DNA of 64,000 bases from Caulobacter sp. S45 (GTDB lineage Bacteria > Pseudomonadota > Alphaproteobacteria > Caulobacterales > Caulobacteraceae). Numbering within the stretch: the first letter of the stretch is position 1; the number at the start of each line of letters is the position of its first letter. The stretch lies in contig NZ_LMUL01000014.1 of the NCBI RefSeq assembly GCF_009765965.1, positions 1,835,176 to 1,899,175 on the forward strand, read 5' to 3'. The position numbers and the translations under genes are program-made. The notes beneath the pieces were generated by a model, which was not told where the DNA came from, ran no database searches, and worked only from the letters and a program-made list of their open reading frames with translations. Below, piece after piece: positions 46,050 through 54,712 of the stretch.

Positions 46050-47585
46050 CTAGGGCTTCTTCGCCGCCGACGGCGCCGCGACCGCCGGCTTGACCGCGGC
46101 GGCCACCGGGACCGAACCGCCGGGGATGGTCGGCGCGGGACCCGCCTGGGCGGTGATGAACTTGGGCGTCGGCTTGCTGTAGCTCTTGACCGGCTTGGCG
46201 CGCTCGGCCGCCTCGACCGAACCGTACTTCAGCACGTCCAGCGCCCGCTGGAGCTGGAAGTCGTTCTTGTCGTCGGGCGTCGCCGAGGGCTTGGGCGCGG
46301 GCGGGGGCTCGTCCTCGTCCTGGTCGTCGTCCTTGAGCGAGACCTTCTTGATCCCGGTCGTGGGCAGAGCGGCGGGAATCTCGATCGAGGTGGGGACGAA
46401 GCGCTTGCGGCCCTCCTGGGCGTCCAGCGCGTTCTTGAACGCCGCCTCGGTGTACTGCAGGGCGGTGTCGTAGACCGCCTCGGCCTGTTTCTTGGACTGG
46501 GCGACGAACAGGTCAGGCGCGATGCCGGTCTTCTGGATCGAGCCGCCCGACGGCGTGTAGTAGCGGTCCGTGGTCAGCTTCAGCGCGCCGTCGACGCCGC
46601 CATGCAGCGGGATCACGGTCTGCACCGAGCCCTTGCCGAAGCTGGTCAGGCCCACGATGGTCGCACGCTCGCGATCCTTCAGGGCGCCGGCCACGATCTC
46701 GGAGGCCGAGGCCGAACCGCCGTTGATCAGCACCACCATGGGCAGGCCGTGGATCAGGTCGCCGGCCACCTTGCCGTTGTAGCGGGTGATGTCCTTGGCG
46801 TCGCGACCGCGCTGGGAGACCACCTCGCCACCGTTCAGGAAGTCGCCGGCCACGTCGACCGCCTGGTCCACCAGGCCGCCGGGGTTGTTGCGCAGGTCGA
46901 GCACCAGGCCCTTGAGGTGCGGGTTCTTGGCCTTCATGTCGCGGATGGCCGAGGCGGTCTCGGCCCCGGTCTTCTCGTCGAAGCCCGACAGATGCAGGTA
47001 GCCGTAGTCGCCCTCCAGCCGGTGGGTGACCGACTTCACCTCGATGATCTCGCGCGTCAGCTTGACGGTGAAAGACGGGGTCTTGTCGCGCGCGATGGTC
47101 AGCGAGATCGAAGTGCCGACCGGCCCGCGCATCTGCTTGACCGCGTCGTTGAGCGACTGGCCCAGGATCGACTGGCCCTCGATGGCGGTGATGTAGTCGC
47201 CGGGCTGGATGTGGGCGCGCGAGGCGGGGGTGTCGTCCATCGGCGAGATGATGCGCACCGCGCCGTCCTCGGCCGTGACTTGCAGGCCCAGGCCGCCGTA
47301 CTCGCCACGCGTCTGGTCGCGCATGTCGTCGAAGCTGTCGGGATCGAGATAGCCCGAGTGCGGGTCAAGCGAGGTCAGCATGCCGTCCAGCGCCGCCTGG
47401 ATCAGCTTCTTGTTGTCCACCGGCACCACGTACTGCTGGTCGACCGTGGTCAGCACGTCGCCGAACAGCTCGAGCATCTTGTAGGTGTCGGCCTTCGGCG
47501 GATGGCTCTGCTGCTGGTCTGCATAGGCCATGGCGGCCGCGCCCAGCGCGAATGTGGAAATGCCGATCAGCAGGATCTTGCGCAT
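46050..47585 (-). CDS. ctpA: carboxy-terminal processing protease (S41 family)
   Basis: Periplasmic serine protease, 511 residues. It has an N-terminal signal (MRKILLIGISTFALGAAAMA), a PDZ domain (EYGGLGLQVTAEDGAVRI to AGDYITAIEGQSI-like residues) and the S41 core with the Ser motif GGSASASEIVAGAL and the Lys of GLTSFGKGSVQT. A long Lys/Pro/Ala-rich C-terminal tail of about 100 residues follows the catalytic domain. It probably trims lipoproteins or cell-wall enzymes; its neighbour is an amidase activator, which fits cell-wall turnover. Confidence 0.93.
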   Translation of the reverse strand: MRKILLIGISTFALGAAAMAYADQQQSHPPKADTYKMLELFGDVLTTVDQQYVVPVDNKKLIQAALDGMLTSLDPHSGYLDPDSFDDMRDQTRGEYGGLGLQVTAEDGAVRIISPMDDTPASRAHIQPGDYITAIEGQSILGQSLNDAVKQMRGPVGTSISLTIARDKTPSFTVKLTREIIEVKSVTHRLEGDYGYLHLSGFDEKTGAETASAIRDMKAKNPHLKGLVLDLRNNPGGLVDQAVDVAGDFLNGGEVVSQRGRDAKDITRYNGKVAGDLIHGLPMVVLINGGSASASEIVAGALKDRERATIVGLTSFGKGSVQTVIPLHGGVDGALKLTTDRYYTPSGGSIQKTGIAPDLFVAQSKKQAEAVYDTALQYTEAAFKNALDAQEGRKRFVPTSIEIPAALPTTGIKKVSLKDDDQDEDEPPPAPKPSATPDDKNDFQLQRALDVLKYGSVEAAERAKPVKSYSKPTPKFITAQAGPAPTIPGGSVPVAAAVKPAVAAPSAAKKP

Positions 47586-47656
47586 CAGGGTCCTCGGAAG
47601 TCCACGTTACCTGCCCTCGCCTTCGCCGCGAACGCAAGCTTAGCCGTCATCAACCC

Positions 47657-48796
47657 TTAGCGAACAGGGCCGTTCACGGAGGCTGCAGCGAACCATCGGG
47701 AGGGATCGACGGGCCGCGCGGCCCTGCGAACCTCCAGATAGAGCTCCGGACGACCGTCCGGGGGCATCCGACCGACGGGCTCTCCCGCCGCCACCGTACG
47801 CCCGACCTCCGCAACGACCGAACCCAGGCCCGCCATGACCAGATGATAGTCGCCAGCCTTTAAGATCAATACAAGACCCCAGCCTTTCAAGGGCCCCGCA
47901 TAGTCGATCATCGCGGCGGTGGGGCTCAAAACAGTTGCATTCGCATCGGCGCGCCAGGTCAGGCCCTTGGCGTGCTGCGGATCGCCCCCTGCGGCGCCGA
48001 ACCCATAGACCTCGGCGCCCTGGACCGGCTGGGTCAGGCGGGGCGGCAGATTTTCGTCCGTGTCCCTCCCCGCGGCGTCGTGATCGCCCAGCGTGGTCAC
48101 CAGCTCGCCCAGCGAGCGAGCGCGCGCCGCCAGACGCTGAACGTCGCCGTTCGCCACCGCCGCGTCGGCGACCAGCTGGACCTGGAGCGCACGCTTCTGC
48201 TCGATCAAGTCCTGGATGCGGGCCTGGCGGTCGGCCACCGCGCTCTCGGCCTGGAACAGGGTCCCGCTGGCGGCGTCGGCCTGGCGGCGCAGCCCTTTTA
48301 GCGCCTCGGACTGGGAGGTGAACACGTGGGCGCGGCGCTCAAGCTCGGGGGCGATGGCCTTGATCAGGATGGCTGCGCGCACCGCGTCGCGCGCCGAGCG
48401 GGGGTCGACCAGCAGGGCCGGCGGCGGGTCGCGCTGGTACATCTGCAAGGCGCCCATCAGCCGGGTCAGGCTCTCCTGGTTGCGCCCCATTTTCAGCTTG
48501 AGCTCGGCCTCCTGAACGTTGACCTGTTGCAGCCGCTCGCGCGCGCCGCCAATGGTGCGCCGCCCGTCGGACTCCGAGCGGCCGAGATCGACCAGTTGGG
48601 CCTGCAGCTTCTTCACCTGGACCGCCGCCGCGCTGGCGCCCTGCTGGGCCGCATCGCGCGCCACCGCCCGCGCCTGACGCTGGGTGTCCACCGCGCCGCG
48701 CAAGGCCGGAACGCTCGGATCGGCCGGATTGGGCGGCGCGGCGGCGAGCAGCAGGGGTAGGCCGAGCAGCAGCCATACGCCGCGTCCGCCGATCAT
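47657..48796 (-). CDS. EnvC-like murein hydrolase activator (degenerate LytM)
   Basis: 379 residues: signal peptide (VWLLLGLPLLLAA), a long coiled coil of about 200 residues (VQVKKLQAQLVDLGRSESDG onward), then a C-terminal M23/LytM domain. The zinc ligands of active LytM enzymes are missing: KGLTW stands for the HxGxD site, YHLVMAGL for the YAHL strand and ELYLEVRR for the HLHFE motif. The same replacements occur in EnvC, which activates amidases without cutting. I therefore call it an activator. The ATG at 48796 overlaps the folC stop (ATGA). ctpA follows after 71 bases. Confidence 0.83.
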   Translation of the reverse strand: MIGGRGVWLLLGLPLLLAAAPPNPADPSVPALRGAVDTQRQARAVARDAAQQGASAAAVQVKKLQAQLVDLGRSESDGRRTIGGARERLQQVNVQEAELKLKMGRNQESLTRLMGALQMYQRDPPPALLVDPRSARDAVRAAILIKAIAPELERRAHVFTSQSEALKGLRRQADAASGTLFQAESAVADRQARIQDLIEQKRALQVQLVADAAVANGDVQRLAARARSLGELVTTLGDHDAAGRDTDENLPPRLTQPVQGAEVYGFGAAGGDPQHAKGLTWRADANATVLSPTAAMIDYAGPLKGWGLVLILKAGDYHLVMAGLGSVVAEVGRTVAAGEPVGRMPPDGRPELYLEVRRAARPVDPSRWFAAASVNGPVR

Positions 48797-50112
48797 GCCG
48801 GCCACGTGTCCGGCGACATGGCCAGCACCTCGCCCGCCAGATAGAGCGAGCCGCAGACGATAACATGCGGCGCTGGCCCGTCCACGCCCAACGCCCGGCC
48901 CAGCGCCTCGGTCACGTCCGCGCAGGCCTCGACCGTCATCCCCTGCCCCGCCGCCGCCTGGACCAGCTCCTCGGGCGGGGCGGAGAGGTCGGAGGCGAAG
49001 CCCGTGGCGAACAGCCGCGCCTCGGCCGCCTTCAGCTCGGCGAACACCCCGGCCGCGTCCTTGCGCTTCAGCAGGCCGACGACGATCGCCACCGGCCGCC
49101 CATCGCGGGCCGACAAGCTACGCGCCGCCACAGCCAGGGCGCGGGCCGCATGCGGGTTGTGTCCGCCGTCCAGCCACAGGTCCGAGCCGCGCGCCTTGGC
49201 CATCGCCGCCAGCGGCCCGGCCGTAAGGCGCTGCATCCGCGCGGGCCAGCTCACGCCGGCGATCCCGCGGCCAAGCGCCTCGGCGTCGATGCGCGGATCG
49301 TTCAGCGCCCGGGCGGCGGCCACCGCCAGCCCCGCATTGTCGAACTGGTGCGCGCCGAACAGGGCCGGCGGCGGCAGGTCGAACAGGCCGTCCTCGGCCT
49401 GGAACGCCAGCCGGCCGCCCTGCGCCCAGGCGTCGAAGTCGCGGCCGGCCAGGATCAGCGGCGCGCCGACCCGCTCGGCCTCCGCCTCGATCACCGCCAG
49501 CGCCTCGTCCGGCTGGCGCGCGACCACGGCGGCGACGCCGGGCTTGAGGATGCCGGCCTTCTCGAAAGCGATCTTGGCCAGGGTGTCGCCGAGATATTCG
49601 CTGTGGTCGTGGTCCACCGGGGCGATCACCGTCACCGCCGGTCGCTCGAACACGTTGGAGGCGTCGTAGCGGCCGCCCAGCCCCACCTCGACCACGCACA
49701 GGTCGGCCGGGGTCTCGGCGAAGGCCTGGAGGGCGGCGGCGGCGGTGATCTCGAAGAAGGTGATCGGCTCGCCCGCATTGGCCGCCTCGACCCGCGCCAG
49801 CACGTCGGCCAGCTGGGCGTCGGTGATCAGGGTCCCGGCCAGGCGGATGCGCTCGGAGAACCGCACCAGGTGGGGCGAGGTGAAGGCATGGACCCGCAGG
49901 CCGGCCGCCTCGCCGATGGCGCGCAGATAGGCGACCGTCGAGCCCTTGCCGTTGGTGCCGGCCACGTGGATCACCGGCGGCAACCGCCGCTCGGGATGGC
50001 CCAGCGCCGCCAGCAGCCGCTGCACCCGGCCCAGCGACAGGTCGATCAGCAGGGGATGCAGGGTGCGCAGCCGCTCCAGGGCGGCGTCATGGGGAAGCAG
50101 CAGGTCGCTCAT
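48793..50112 (-). CDS. folC: bifunctional folylpolyglutamate/dihydrofolate synthase
   Basis: Adds glutamate to dihydropteroate or folates. The 439-residue Mur-ligase-type enzyme shows VIHVAGTNGKGSTVAYLRAI (P-loop), FTSPHLVRFSERIRL, VEVGLGGRYDASNV and DHDHSEYLGDTLAKIAFEKA. LWLDGGHNPHAARA is the C-terminal Mur-ligase motif. It follows accD by 33 bases that contain a small hairpin and overlaps the EnvC-like gene. The trp-accD-folC order is common in proteobacteria. Confidence 0.95.
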   Translation of the reverse strand: MSDLLLPHDAALERLRTLHPLLIDLSLGRVQRLLAALGHPERRLPPVIHVAGTNGKGSTVAYLRAIGEAAGLRVHAFTSPHLVRFSERIRLAGTLITDAQLADVLARVEAANAGEPITFFEITAAAALQAFAETPADLCVVEVGLGGRYDASNVFERPAVTVIAPVDHDHSEYLGDTLAKIAFEKAGILKPGVAAVVARQPDEALAVIEAEAERVGAPLILAGRDFDAWAQGGRLAFQAEDGLFDLPPPALFGAHQFDNAGLAVAAARALNDPRIDAEALGRGIAGVSWPARMQRLTAGPLAAMAKARGSDLWLDGGHNPHAARALAVAARSLSARDGRPVAIVVGLLKRKDAAGVFAELKAAEARLFATGFASDLSAPPEELVQAAAGQGMTVEACADVTEALGRALGVDGPAPHVIVCGSLYLAGEVLAMSPDTWPA

Positions 50113-50145
50113 GTCTCCTCCCCTGCACAGTGGGAGAGGAGAAAA

Positions 50146-51108
50146 TCAAGCCGCCCGGCGCGCGCGTCCCAGCATCAGGGTCTTCAGGATCGAGCCGAGG
50201 GTGTCGGGCAGTTCGCGCCGGTTGACCACCTTGTCGACCATGCCCTTCTGCTCCAGGTACTCGGAGCGCTGGAAGCCCTCGGGCAGGGTCTCGCGGATGG
50301 TCTGCTCGATCACGCGCGGGCCGGCGAAGCCGATCAGGGCGCCGGGCTCGGCCAGGTGGACGTCGCCCAGCATGGCGTAGCTGGCGGTGACGCCGCCGGT
50401 CGTGGGATCGGTCAGCACCACCACATAGGGCAGGCGCGCGCGCTTCAGGTCCTGGATCGCCAGGGTGGTGCGGGCCATCTGCATCAGCGACAGGGCGCCT
50501 TCCTGCATCCGCGCGCCGCCGGCGGCGGTGAAGGCCACCAATGGCACCTCGCGCTCCAGCGCGGTCTCGGCGGCCTTGATGAAGCCCTCGCCCGCCGCCA
50601 TGCCCAGAGACCCGCCCATGAAGGCGAAGTCCTGCACCATGGCCACGGCCGGCACGCTGCGGATCACCCCGGCGCCGATGGCCACGGTGTCCTGCCGCCC
50701 GGTCGCCTTGCGCGCCGCCGCCAGACGTTCCGGATAGGGCTTCTGGTCGGAGAAGCCGAGCGGGTCGTCGCGCACCACGGGCGAGGCGATCTTGTCGTAG
50801 ACGCCGCCGTCGAAGGTGAAGCGGAACCGCAGGTCCGGCCCGATCCGCATGTGGAAGCCCGAGGGCGTCACCCACATCGCGTTGTCCAGATCGGCGCGGT
50901 AGATCATCTCGCCGGTGTCGGGGCATTTGACCCACAGGTTGTCCGGCGTCTCCTTCCGGCCGACGAAGCCGCGCACGCCCGGCGCGATCTTGGACAGCCA
51001 GCCCAGGCCGCGCTGGCGGTGCGGCGCGTGCCCGGCCGCGTCCACGATTTCGTCGGGCTTGGGCGGTTCGGCGGGGCCGACGCCTTTGGGGGGTTTCCTG
51101 TCGGCCAT
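50146..51108 (-). CDS. accD: acetyl-CoA carboxylase carboxyltransferase subunit beta
   Basis: Transfers carboxyl from biotin to acetyl-CoA in fatty acid synthesis. The 320-residue protein has the carboxyltransferase core VAMVQDFAFMGGSLGMAAGE, FTAAGGARMQEGALSLMQM and LTDPTTGGVTASYAMLGDV. The N-terminal zinc ribbon, normally C-x2-C-x15-C-x2-C, keeps only Cys62 (WVKCPDTGEMIY); the other three positions are Thr65, Thr81 and Gly84 (WVTPSGFHMRI). The fold may persist without zinc. It lies between trpA (3 bases) and folC. Confidence 0.94.
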   Translation of the reverse strand: MADRKPPKGVGPAEPPKPDEIVDAAGHAPHRQRGLGWLSKIAPGVRGFVGRKETPDNLWVKCPDTGEMIYRADLDNAMWVTPSGFHMRIGPDLRFRFTFDGGVYDKIASPVVRDDPLGFSDQKPYPERLAAARKATGRQDTVAIGAGVIRSVPAVAMVQDFAFMGGSLGMAAGEGFIKAAETALEREVPLVAFTAAGGARMQEGALSLMQMARTTLAIQDLKRARLPYVVVLTDPTTGGVTASYAMLGDVHLAEPGALIGFAGPRVIEQTIRETLPEGFQRSEYLEQKGMVDKVVNRRELPDTLGSILKTLMLGRARRAA

Positions 51109-51111
51109 GGG

Positions 51112-51942
51112 CTAGCCTACCGTCTCGGAGACGCGCGCGCCATGCACAGCGTCCGCCAGCCGCTTGGCCAGGGCCAGCACACGGGCCGCGGCCGGCGTTC
51201 CATCGGTAAGCGCTCCGGCGATCTCGTCGACCAGGGCCGAACCGATCACGGCGGCGTCGGCCACCTTGGCGATGGCGGCAGCCCGCTCGGGCGTCCGGAT
51301 ACCGAAGCCCACCGCCACCGGCAGGCCGGTCGCCTCGCGCACCCGCGCCACGGCGGGGGCGACAATGTCGGCGTCCGCCTCCTTGGTCCCGGTCACCCCG
51401 GCGACCGAGACGTAGTAGACAAACCCCGAGGTGCGCCGCGCCACCACTTCCAGCCGCGCGTCGTCGGTGGTCGGCGTGGCCAGGCGGATCAGGGCCAGTC
51501 CCTCCGCGTCCAGCGCGTCGGCCAGGGGATCGGCCTCTTCCGGCGGGCAATCGACCACGATCAGGCCGTCGGCGCCGGCCTCGGCCGCGTCGCGCGCGAA
51601 GGCCGCGTGGCCATAGGCCTCCAAGTTGTTGAGATAGCCCATCAGGATCACCGGGGTCTCGGCGTCGCCCTGACGGAAGGCGCGCACCAGCTCCAGCACG
51701 CCCTTCATCCGCATCCCGCCCTTCAGCGCCCGCTGGGCGGCGCGCTGGATCGGCACGCCCTCGGCCATGGGGTCGGAGAAGGGGAAGCCCAGCTCGATGA
51801 TGTCGGCCCCGGCGGCGGGCAGGCCGCGCAGGATTTCCAGCGCCGTGGCGGCGTCGGGGTCGCCGGCCATGACATAGGCCACGAAGGCGGCGCGATCCTG
51901 CGCCTTGAGGGCTGAGAAGCGGGCGTCGATACGATTAGGCAT
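51112..51942 (-). CDS. trpA: tryptophan synthase alpha chain
   Basis: Cleaves indole-glycerol phosphate to indole. 276 residues. The catalytic Glu is Glu50 in IIELGFPFSDP. The second catalytic acid, Asp60 in the E. coli enzyme (PLADG), aligns with Glu61 here (PMAEG), confirmed by the GAG codon. The loop GVTGTKEADADIV and GFGIRTPERAAAI (phosphate site) are normal. A palindromic repeat separates it from trpB by 186 bases, so the usual tight trpBA coupling is absent. Confidence 0.95.
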   Translation of the reverse strand: MPNRIDARFSALKAQDRAAFVAYVMAGDPDAATALEILRGLPAAGADIIELGFPFSDPMAEGVPIQRAAQRALKGGMRMKGVLELVRAFRQGDAETPVILMGYLNNLEAYGHAAFARDAAEAGADGLIVVDCPPEEADPLADALDAEGLALIRLATPTTDDARLEVVARRTSGFVYYVSVAGVTGTKEADADIVAPAVARVREATGLPVAVGFGIRTPERAAAIAKVADAAVIGSALVDEIAGALTDGTPAAARVLALAKRLADAVHGARVSETVG

Positions 51943-51956
51943 GTCAGGCTTCCGAG

Positions 51957-52106
51957 CCCTCCCCCTCGAAGGGGGAGGGTTGGGTGGGGGTGGGTGCAGG
52001 ACGACGACGGCTGGAGCGCAAGAGGCGCGGCGCCTCGTATGTGAGCTTCGAAAACCCGGGCGCATACACCCCCATCCCCGACCCTTCCCCCCTCGAGGGG
52101 GAGGGG
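51957..52106. repeat. bipartite palindromic repeat, family A copy 2, between trpB and trpA
   Basis: Left hairpin CCCTCCCCCTCGAAGGGGGAGGG-type at 51957-51979 followed by TTGGGTGGGGGTG. Right half from 52067 runs CACCCCCATCCCCGACCC into the hairpin CCCCCCTCGAGGGGGAGG, ending near 52106. The halves are inverted repeats of about 36-40 bases with a 75-base centre. The left hairpin ends 15 bases before the trpA start codon. Confidence 0.78.
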
Positions 52107-52128
52107 AGAAGAGGGGAGAGGCTCCCAG

Positions 52129-53349
52129 TCATATCGACCGCCCAAGCACGTCGGCCACGGTGAAGATGTCCTTGTCGCCCCGGCCCGACAGGCAGAGCGC
52201 GATGATCCCGCCCTTGCCGATGTCGCGCGCCAGGTCGCCGAGCTTGGCGATGGCGTGGGCGCTTTCCAGGGCCGGGATGATCCCCTCCAGTTCGGCGCAG
52301 AGCTGGAAGGCGGCGAGCGCCTCGTCGTCGGTGCAGGAGATGTACTGGGCGCGGCCGACGTCGAACAGGAACGAGTGCTCAGGCCCCACGCCCGGATAGT
52401 CCAGGCCGGCGGAGATCGAGTGCGCCTCCAGCACCTGGCCGTCCTCGTCCTGCAGCAGGTAGCTGCGGGCGCCATGCAGCACGCCGGGTCGACCGGCGGT
52501 GAGGGTGGCGGCGTGCTTGTCGGTATGGACCCCATGGCCGGACGCCTCCACGCCGATCAGGCGCACGCCCTCGTCGTTGAGGAAGGGGTGGAACATGCCG
52601 ATGGCGTTGGAGCCGCCGCCGACGCAGGCGACCACCACGTCGGGCAGACGGCCCTCGGCCTCCAGCATCTGGGCGCGGGTCTCGGTCCCGATCACCGCCT
52701 GGAAGTCGCGCACCATCTCAGGGTACGGGTGCGGACCGGCGGCGCTGCCGATGATGTAGTAGGTATCCTCGACGTTGCCGACCCAGTCGCGCATCGCCTC
52801 GTTCATGGCGTCCTTGAGCGTCGAGGCGCCCGAATGCACCGGCCGCACCTCGGCGCCGAGCAGGTTCATGCGGAAGACGTTGGGCTTCTGCCGCTCCACA
52901 TCGACCGCGCCCATGTAGATGATGCACGGCAGGCCGAAGCGGGCGCAGACGGTGGCGGTGGCCACGCCGTGCTGACCCGCGCCGGTCTCGGCGATGATGC
53001 GGGTCTTGCCCATGCGCATGGCCAGCAGGATCTGGCCCATGCAGTTGTTGATCTTGTGCGCGCCGGTGTGGTTCAGCTCCTCGCGCTTGAAGTAGATCTT
53101 GGCCCCCCCGAAATGGGCGGTCAGCCGCTCGGCGAAATACAGCGGGCTGGGCCGGCCGACATAGTGGGTCAGATAGCCCCGCAGCTCCGCCTGGAAGGCC
53201 GGGTCGACCTTGGCCGCCGCGTAGGCGTCGCCGAGCTGCAGCACCAGCGGCATCAGCGTTTCCGCCACATAGCGACCGCCGAACGCGCCGAAGCGGCCCT
53301 GGGCGTCGGGATAGGCGGAATAGTCGTTGGGCTTCAGCGGGACGGTCAT
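52129..53349 (-). CDS. trpB: tryptophan synthase beta chain
   Basis: Condenses indole with serine. The 406-residue PLP enzyme has Lys99 ([12 protein letters not shown]) as the Schiff-base lysine, [12 protein letters not shown], the phosphate-binding loop [15 protein letters not shown] and [14 protein letters not shown]. The length and all motifs are normal. It precedes trpA, but with the repeat element in the gap, and follows trpF by 39 bases. Confidence 0.97.
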   Translation of the reverse strand: MTVPLKPNDYSAYPDAQGRFGAFGGRYVAETLMPLVLQLGDAYAAAKVDPAFQAELRGYLTHYVGRPSPLYFAERLTAHFGGAKIYFKREELNHTGAHKINNCMGQILLAMRMGKTRIIAETGAGQHGVATATVCARFGLPCIIYMGAVDVERQKPNVFRMNLLGAEVRPVHSGASTLKDAMNEAMRDWVGNVEDTYYIIGSAAGPHPYPEMVRDFQAVIGTETRAQMLEAEGRLPDVVVACVGGGSNAIGMFHPFLNDEGVRLIGVEASGHGVHTDKHAATLTAGRPGVLHGARSYLLQDEDGQVLEAHSISAGLDYPGVGPEHSFLFDVGRAQYISCTDDEALAAFQLCAELEGIIPALESAHAIAKLGDLARDIGKGGIIALCLSGRGDKDIFTVADVLGRSI

Positions 53350-53388
53350 GATTGACGGCTCGGGGGCTGGCGTTCTGCGGCCGTCGCG

Positions 53389-54033
53389 TCAGACGCGGTG
53401 GACCGCTTCCAGAAAGGCCTTGATGAGAGCGGGGTCTTTAACGCCGGGGGCGGTCTCGACGCCAGAGGAAACGTCCGCCAGCGGTGCGCCGGACGCGCGC
53501 ACGGCCTCGGTCACATTGTCCGGATCGAGCCCGCCGGCCAGGAACCAGGGCTTGGCGAAGCTGCGCCCGGTCAGCAGGCTCCAGTCGAACGCCGCCCCGT
53601 TGCCGCCGGGCAGGATCGCGCCCTTGGGGGCCTTGGCGTCGAACATCAGGTAGTCGGCGACGCCCTCGAACGCCCTGGCCGCCTCGAGGTCCGCGGCCTC
53701 CGAGACGCGGAAAGCCCGGATCACCCCGGCTCCGGTGCGGGCGTGGACCTCGGCGGCGCGGGCCGGGGTTTCATGGCCGTGGAGTTGGATCAGGTCGGGC
53801 TTCAGCGTGCGGGCGATGGCGTCGAGCAGCGCGTCGGAGGCGTCCACCGTCACCGCCACCACGTCCAGCCCCTTGGCCCGCGCGGGCGCGGCCAGGGTCG
53901 CTGCCCGTTCCGGCGCGATGTCGCGCGGGCTGGGGGCGAAGAAGACGAAGCCGATCAGCTCCGCGCCGCCGTCCACCGCCGCTTGCACGGCTTGGGGCGT
54001 GGATAGACCGCAAATCTTGGCTCGGACGGACAT
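53389..54033 (-). CDS. trpF: phosphoribosylanthranilate isomerase
   Basis: Amadori isomerisation in tryptophan synthesis. The 214-residue barrel has the catalytic Cys in AKICGLSTPQAV, the general acid/base Asp in VTVDASDALLD and the phosphate loops LAGGLDPDNV and DVSSGVE. It is first in the trpF-trpB-trpA-accD-folC string. No leader peptide rich in Trp codons is visible upstream. Confidence 0.95.
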   Translation of the reverse strand: MSVRAKICGLSTPQAVQAAVDGGAELIGFVFFAPSPRDIAPERAATLAAPARAKGLDVVAVTVDASDALLDAIARTLKPDLIQLHGHETPARAAEVHARTGAGVIRAFRVSEAADLEAARAFEGVADYLMFDAKAPKGAILPGGNGAAFDWSLLTGRSFAKPWFLAGGLDPDNVTEAVRASGAPLADVSSGVETAPGVKDPALIKAFLEAVHRV

Positions 54034-54108
54034 GGGGCGGATATGGCGTTCCGCGTGGCTGTTGTCATCTGGTCTTCCCCCCTCCCCCTGCGGGAGAGGA
54101 GAACGGCG

Positions 54109-54519
54109 TCAGACCTTGGCCTTCAACGCGTCGCGGATTTCCATCAGCAGCGCCTCGCTGGTGGTGGGCGCGGGCGGGGCCGCGGGCGTCTCGGCTTCCT
54201 TGCGCTGGGTCATGCTGACCAACTTCACAATCAGGAACACCGCCGCGGCGATGATGATGAACTGCACCGCGGTGTTGACGAACACGCCGTAGCCGATCGC
54301 CACCTCGGCGTGCTTGGCCGCCGGGTCGGCGGCCTTGAGCACGACCTTGAGCTGGGAGAAGTCCACCTGGCCCAACAGCAGGCCGATCGGCGGCATGATG
54401 ATATTGTCGACCAGGCTGGTGACGATCTTGCCGAAGGCGGCGCCGATGATCACACCGACCGCCAGGTCGACCACGTTGCCGCGCGCGATGAAGGCGCGGA
54501 ATTCCGTCAGCAGCGACAT
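54109..54519 (-). CDS. mscL: large-conductance mechanosensitive channel
   Basis: Pentameric emergency valve for hypo-osmotic shock. In 136 residues: [20 protein letters not shown] (N-terminal helix and start of TM1), [20 protein letters not shown], a periplasmic loop longer than in E. coli, TM2 ([20 protein letters not shown]) and the charged C-terminal helix. The ATG at 54519 gives the standard N terminus; the frame is open further upstream but without similarity. Confidence 0.95.
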   Translation of the reverse strand: MSLLTEFRAFIARGNVVDLAVGVIIGAAFGKIVTSLVDNIIMPPIGLLLGQVDFSQLKVVLKAADPAAKHAEVAIGYGVFVNTAVQFIIIAAAVFLIVKLVSMTQRKEAETPAAPPAPTTSEALLMEIRDALKAKV

Positions 54520-54712
54520 GCGTCCCCCGAGGCCTGGTTGCGGGGTTAACCTCGCCCGCCCAGCTCGCGCCGTCAACCGTGCCGGACAAGGGCTTCAGCG
54601 ATGCACGGCTCGCAAAAGCCGATCCCGCTTCCTATCTCTCGGCGCGACCCGATCATCCGCATCTTCCGGTGCGCCAGACGCCGCGACGCCGCCGTCGCGC
54701 CAGAGACTGTCC

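Noticed and set aside
48865..51915. Open frame of about 1016 codons on the plus strand opposite folC, accD and trpA
   Set aside because: It is antisense to three well-identified genes, has Gly/Arg/His/Gln-rich shadow composition and no recognisable motif. Long antisense frames are expected at this GC content.
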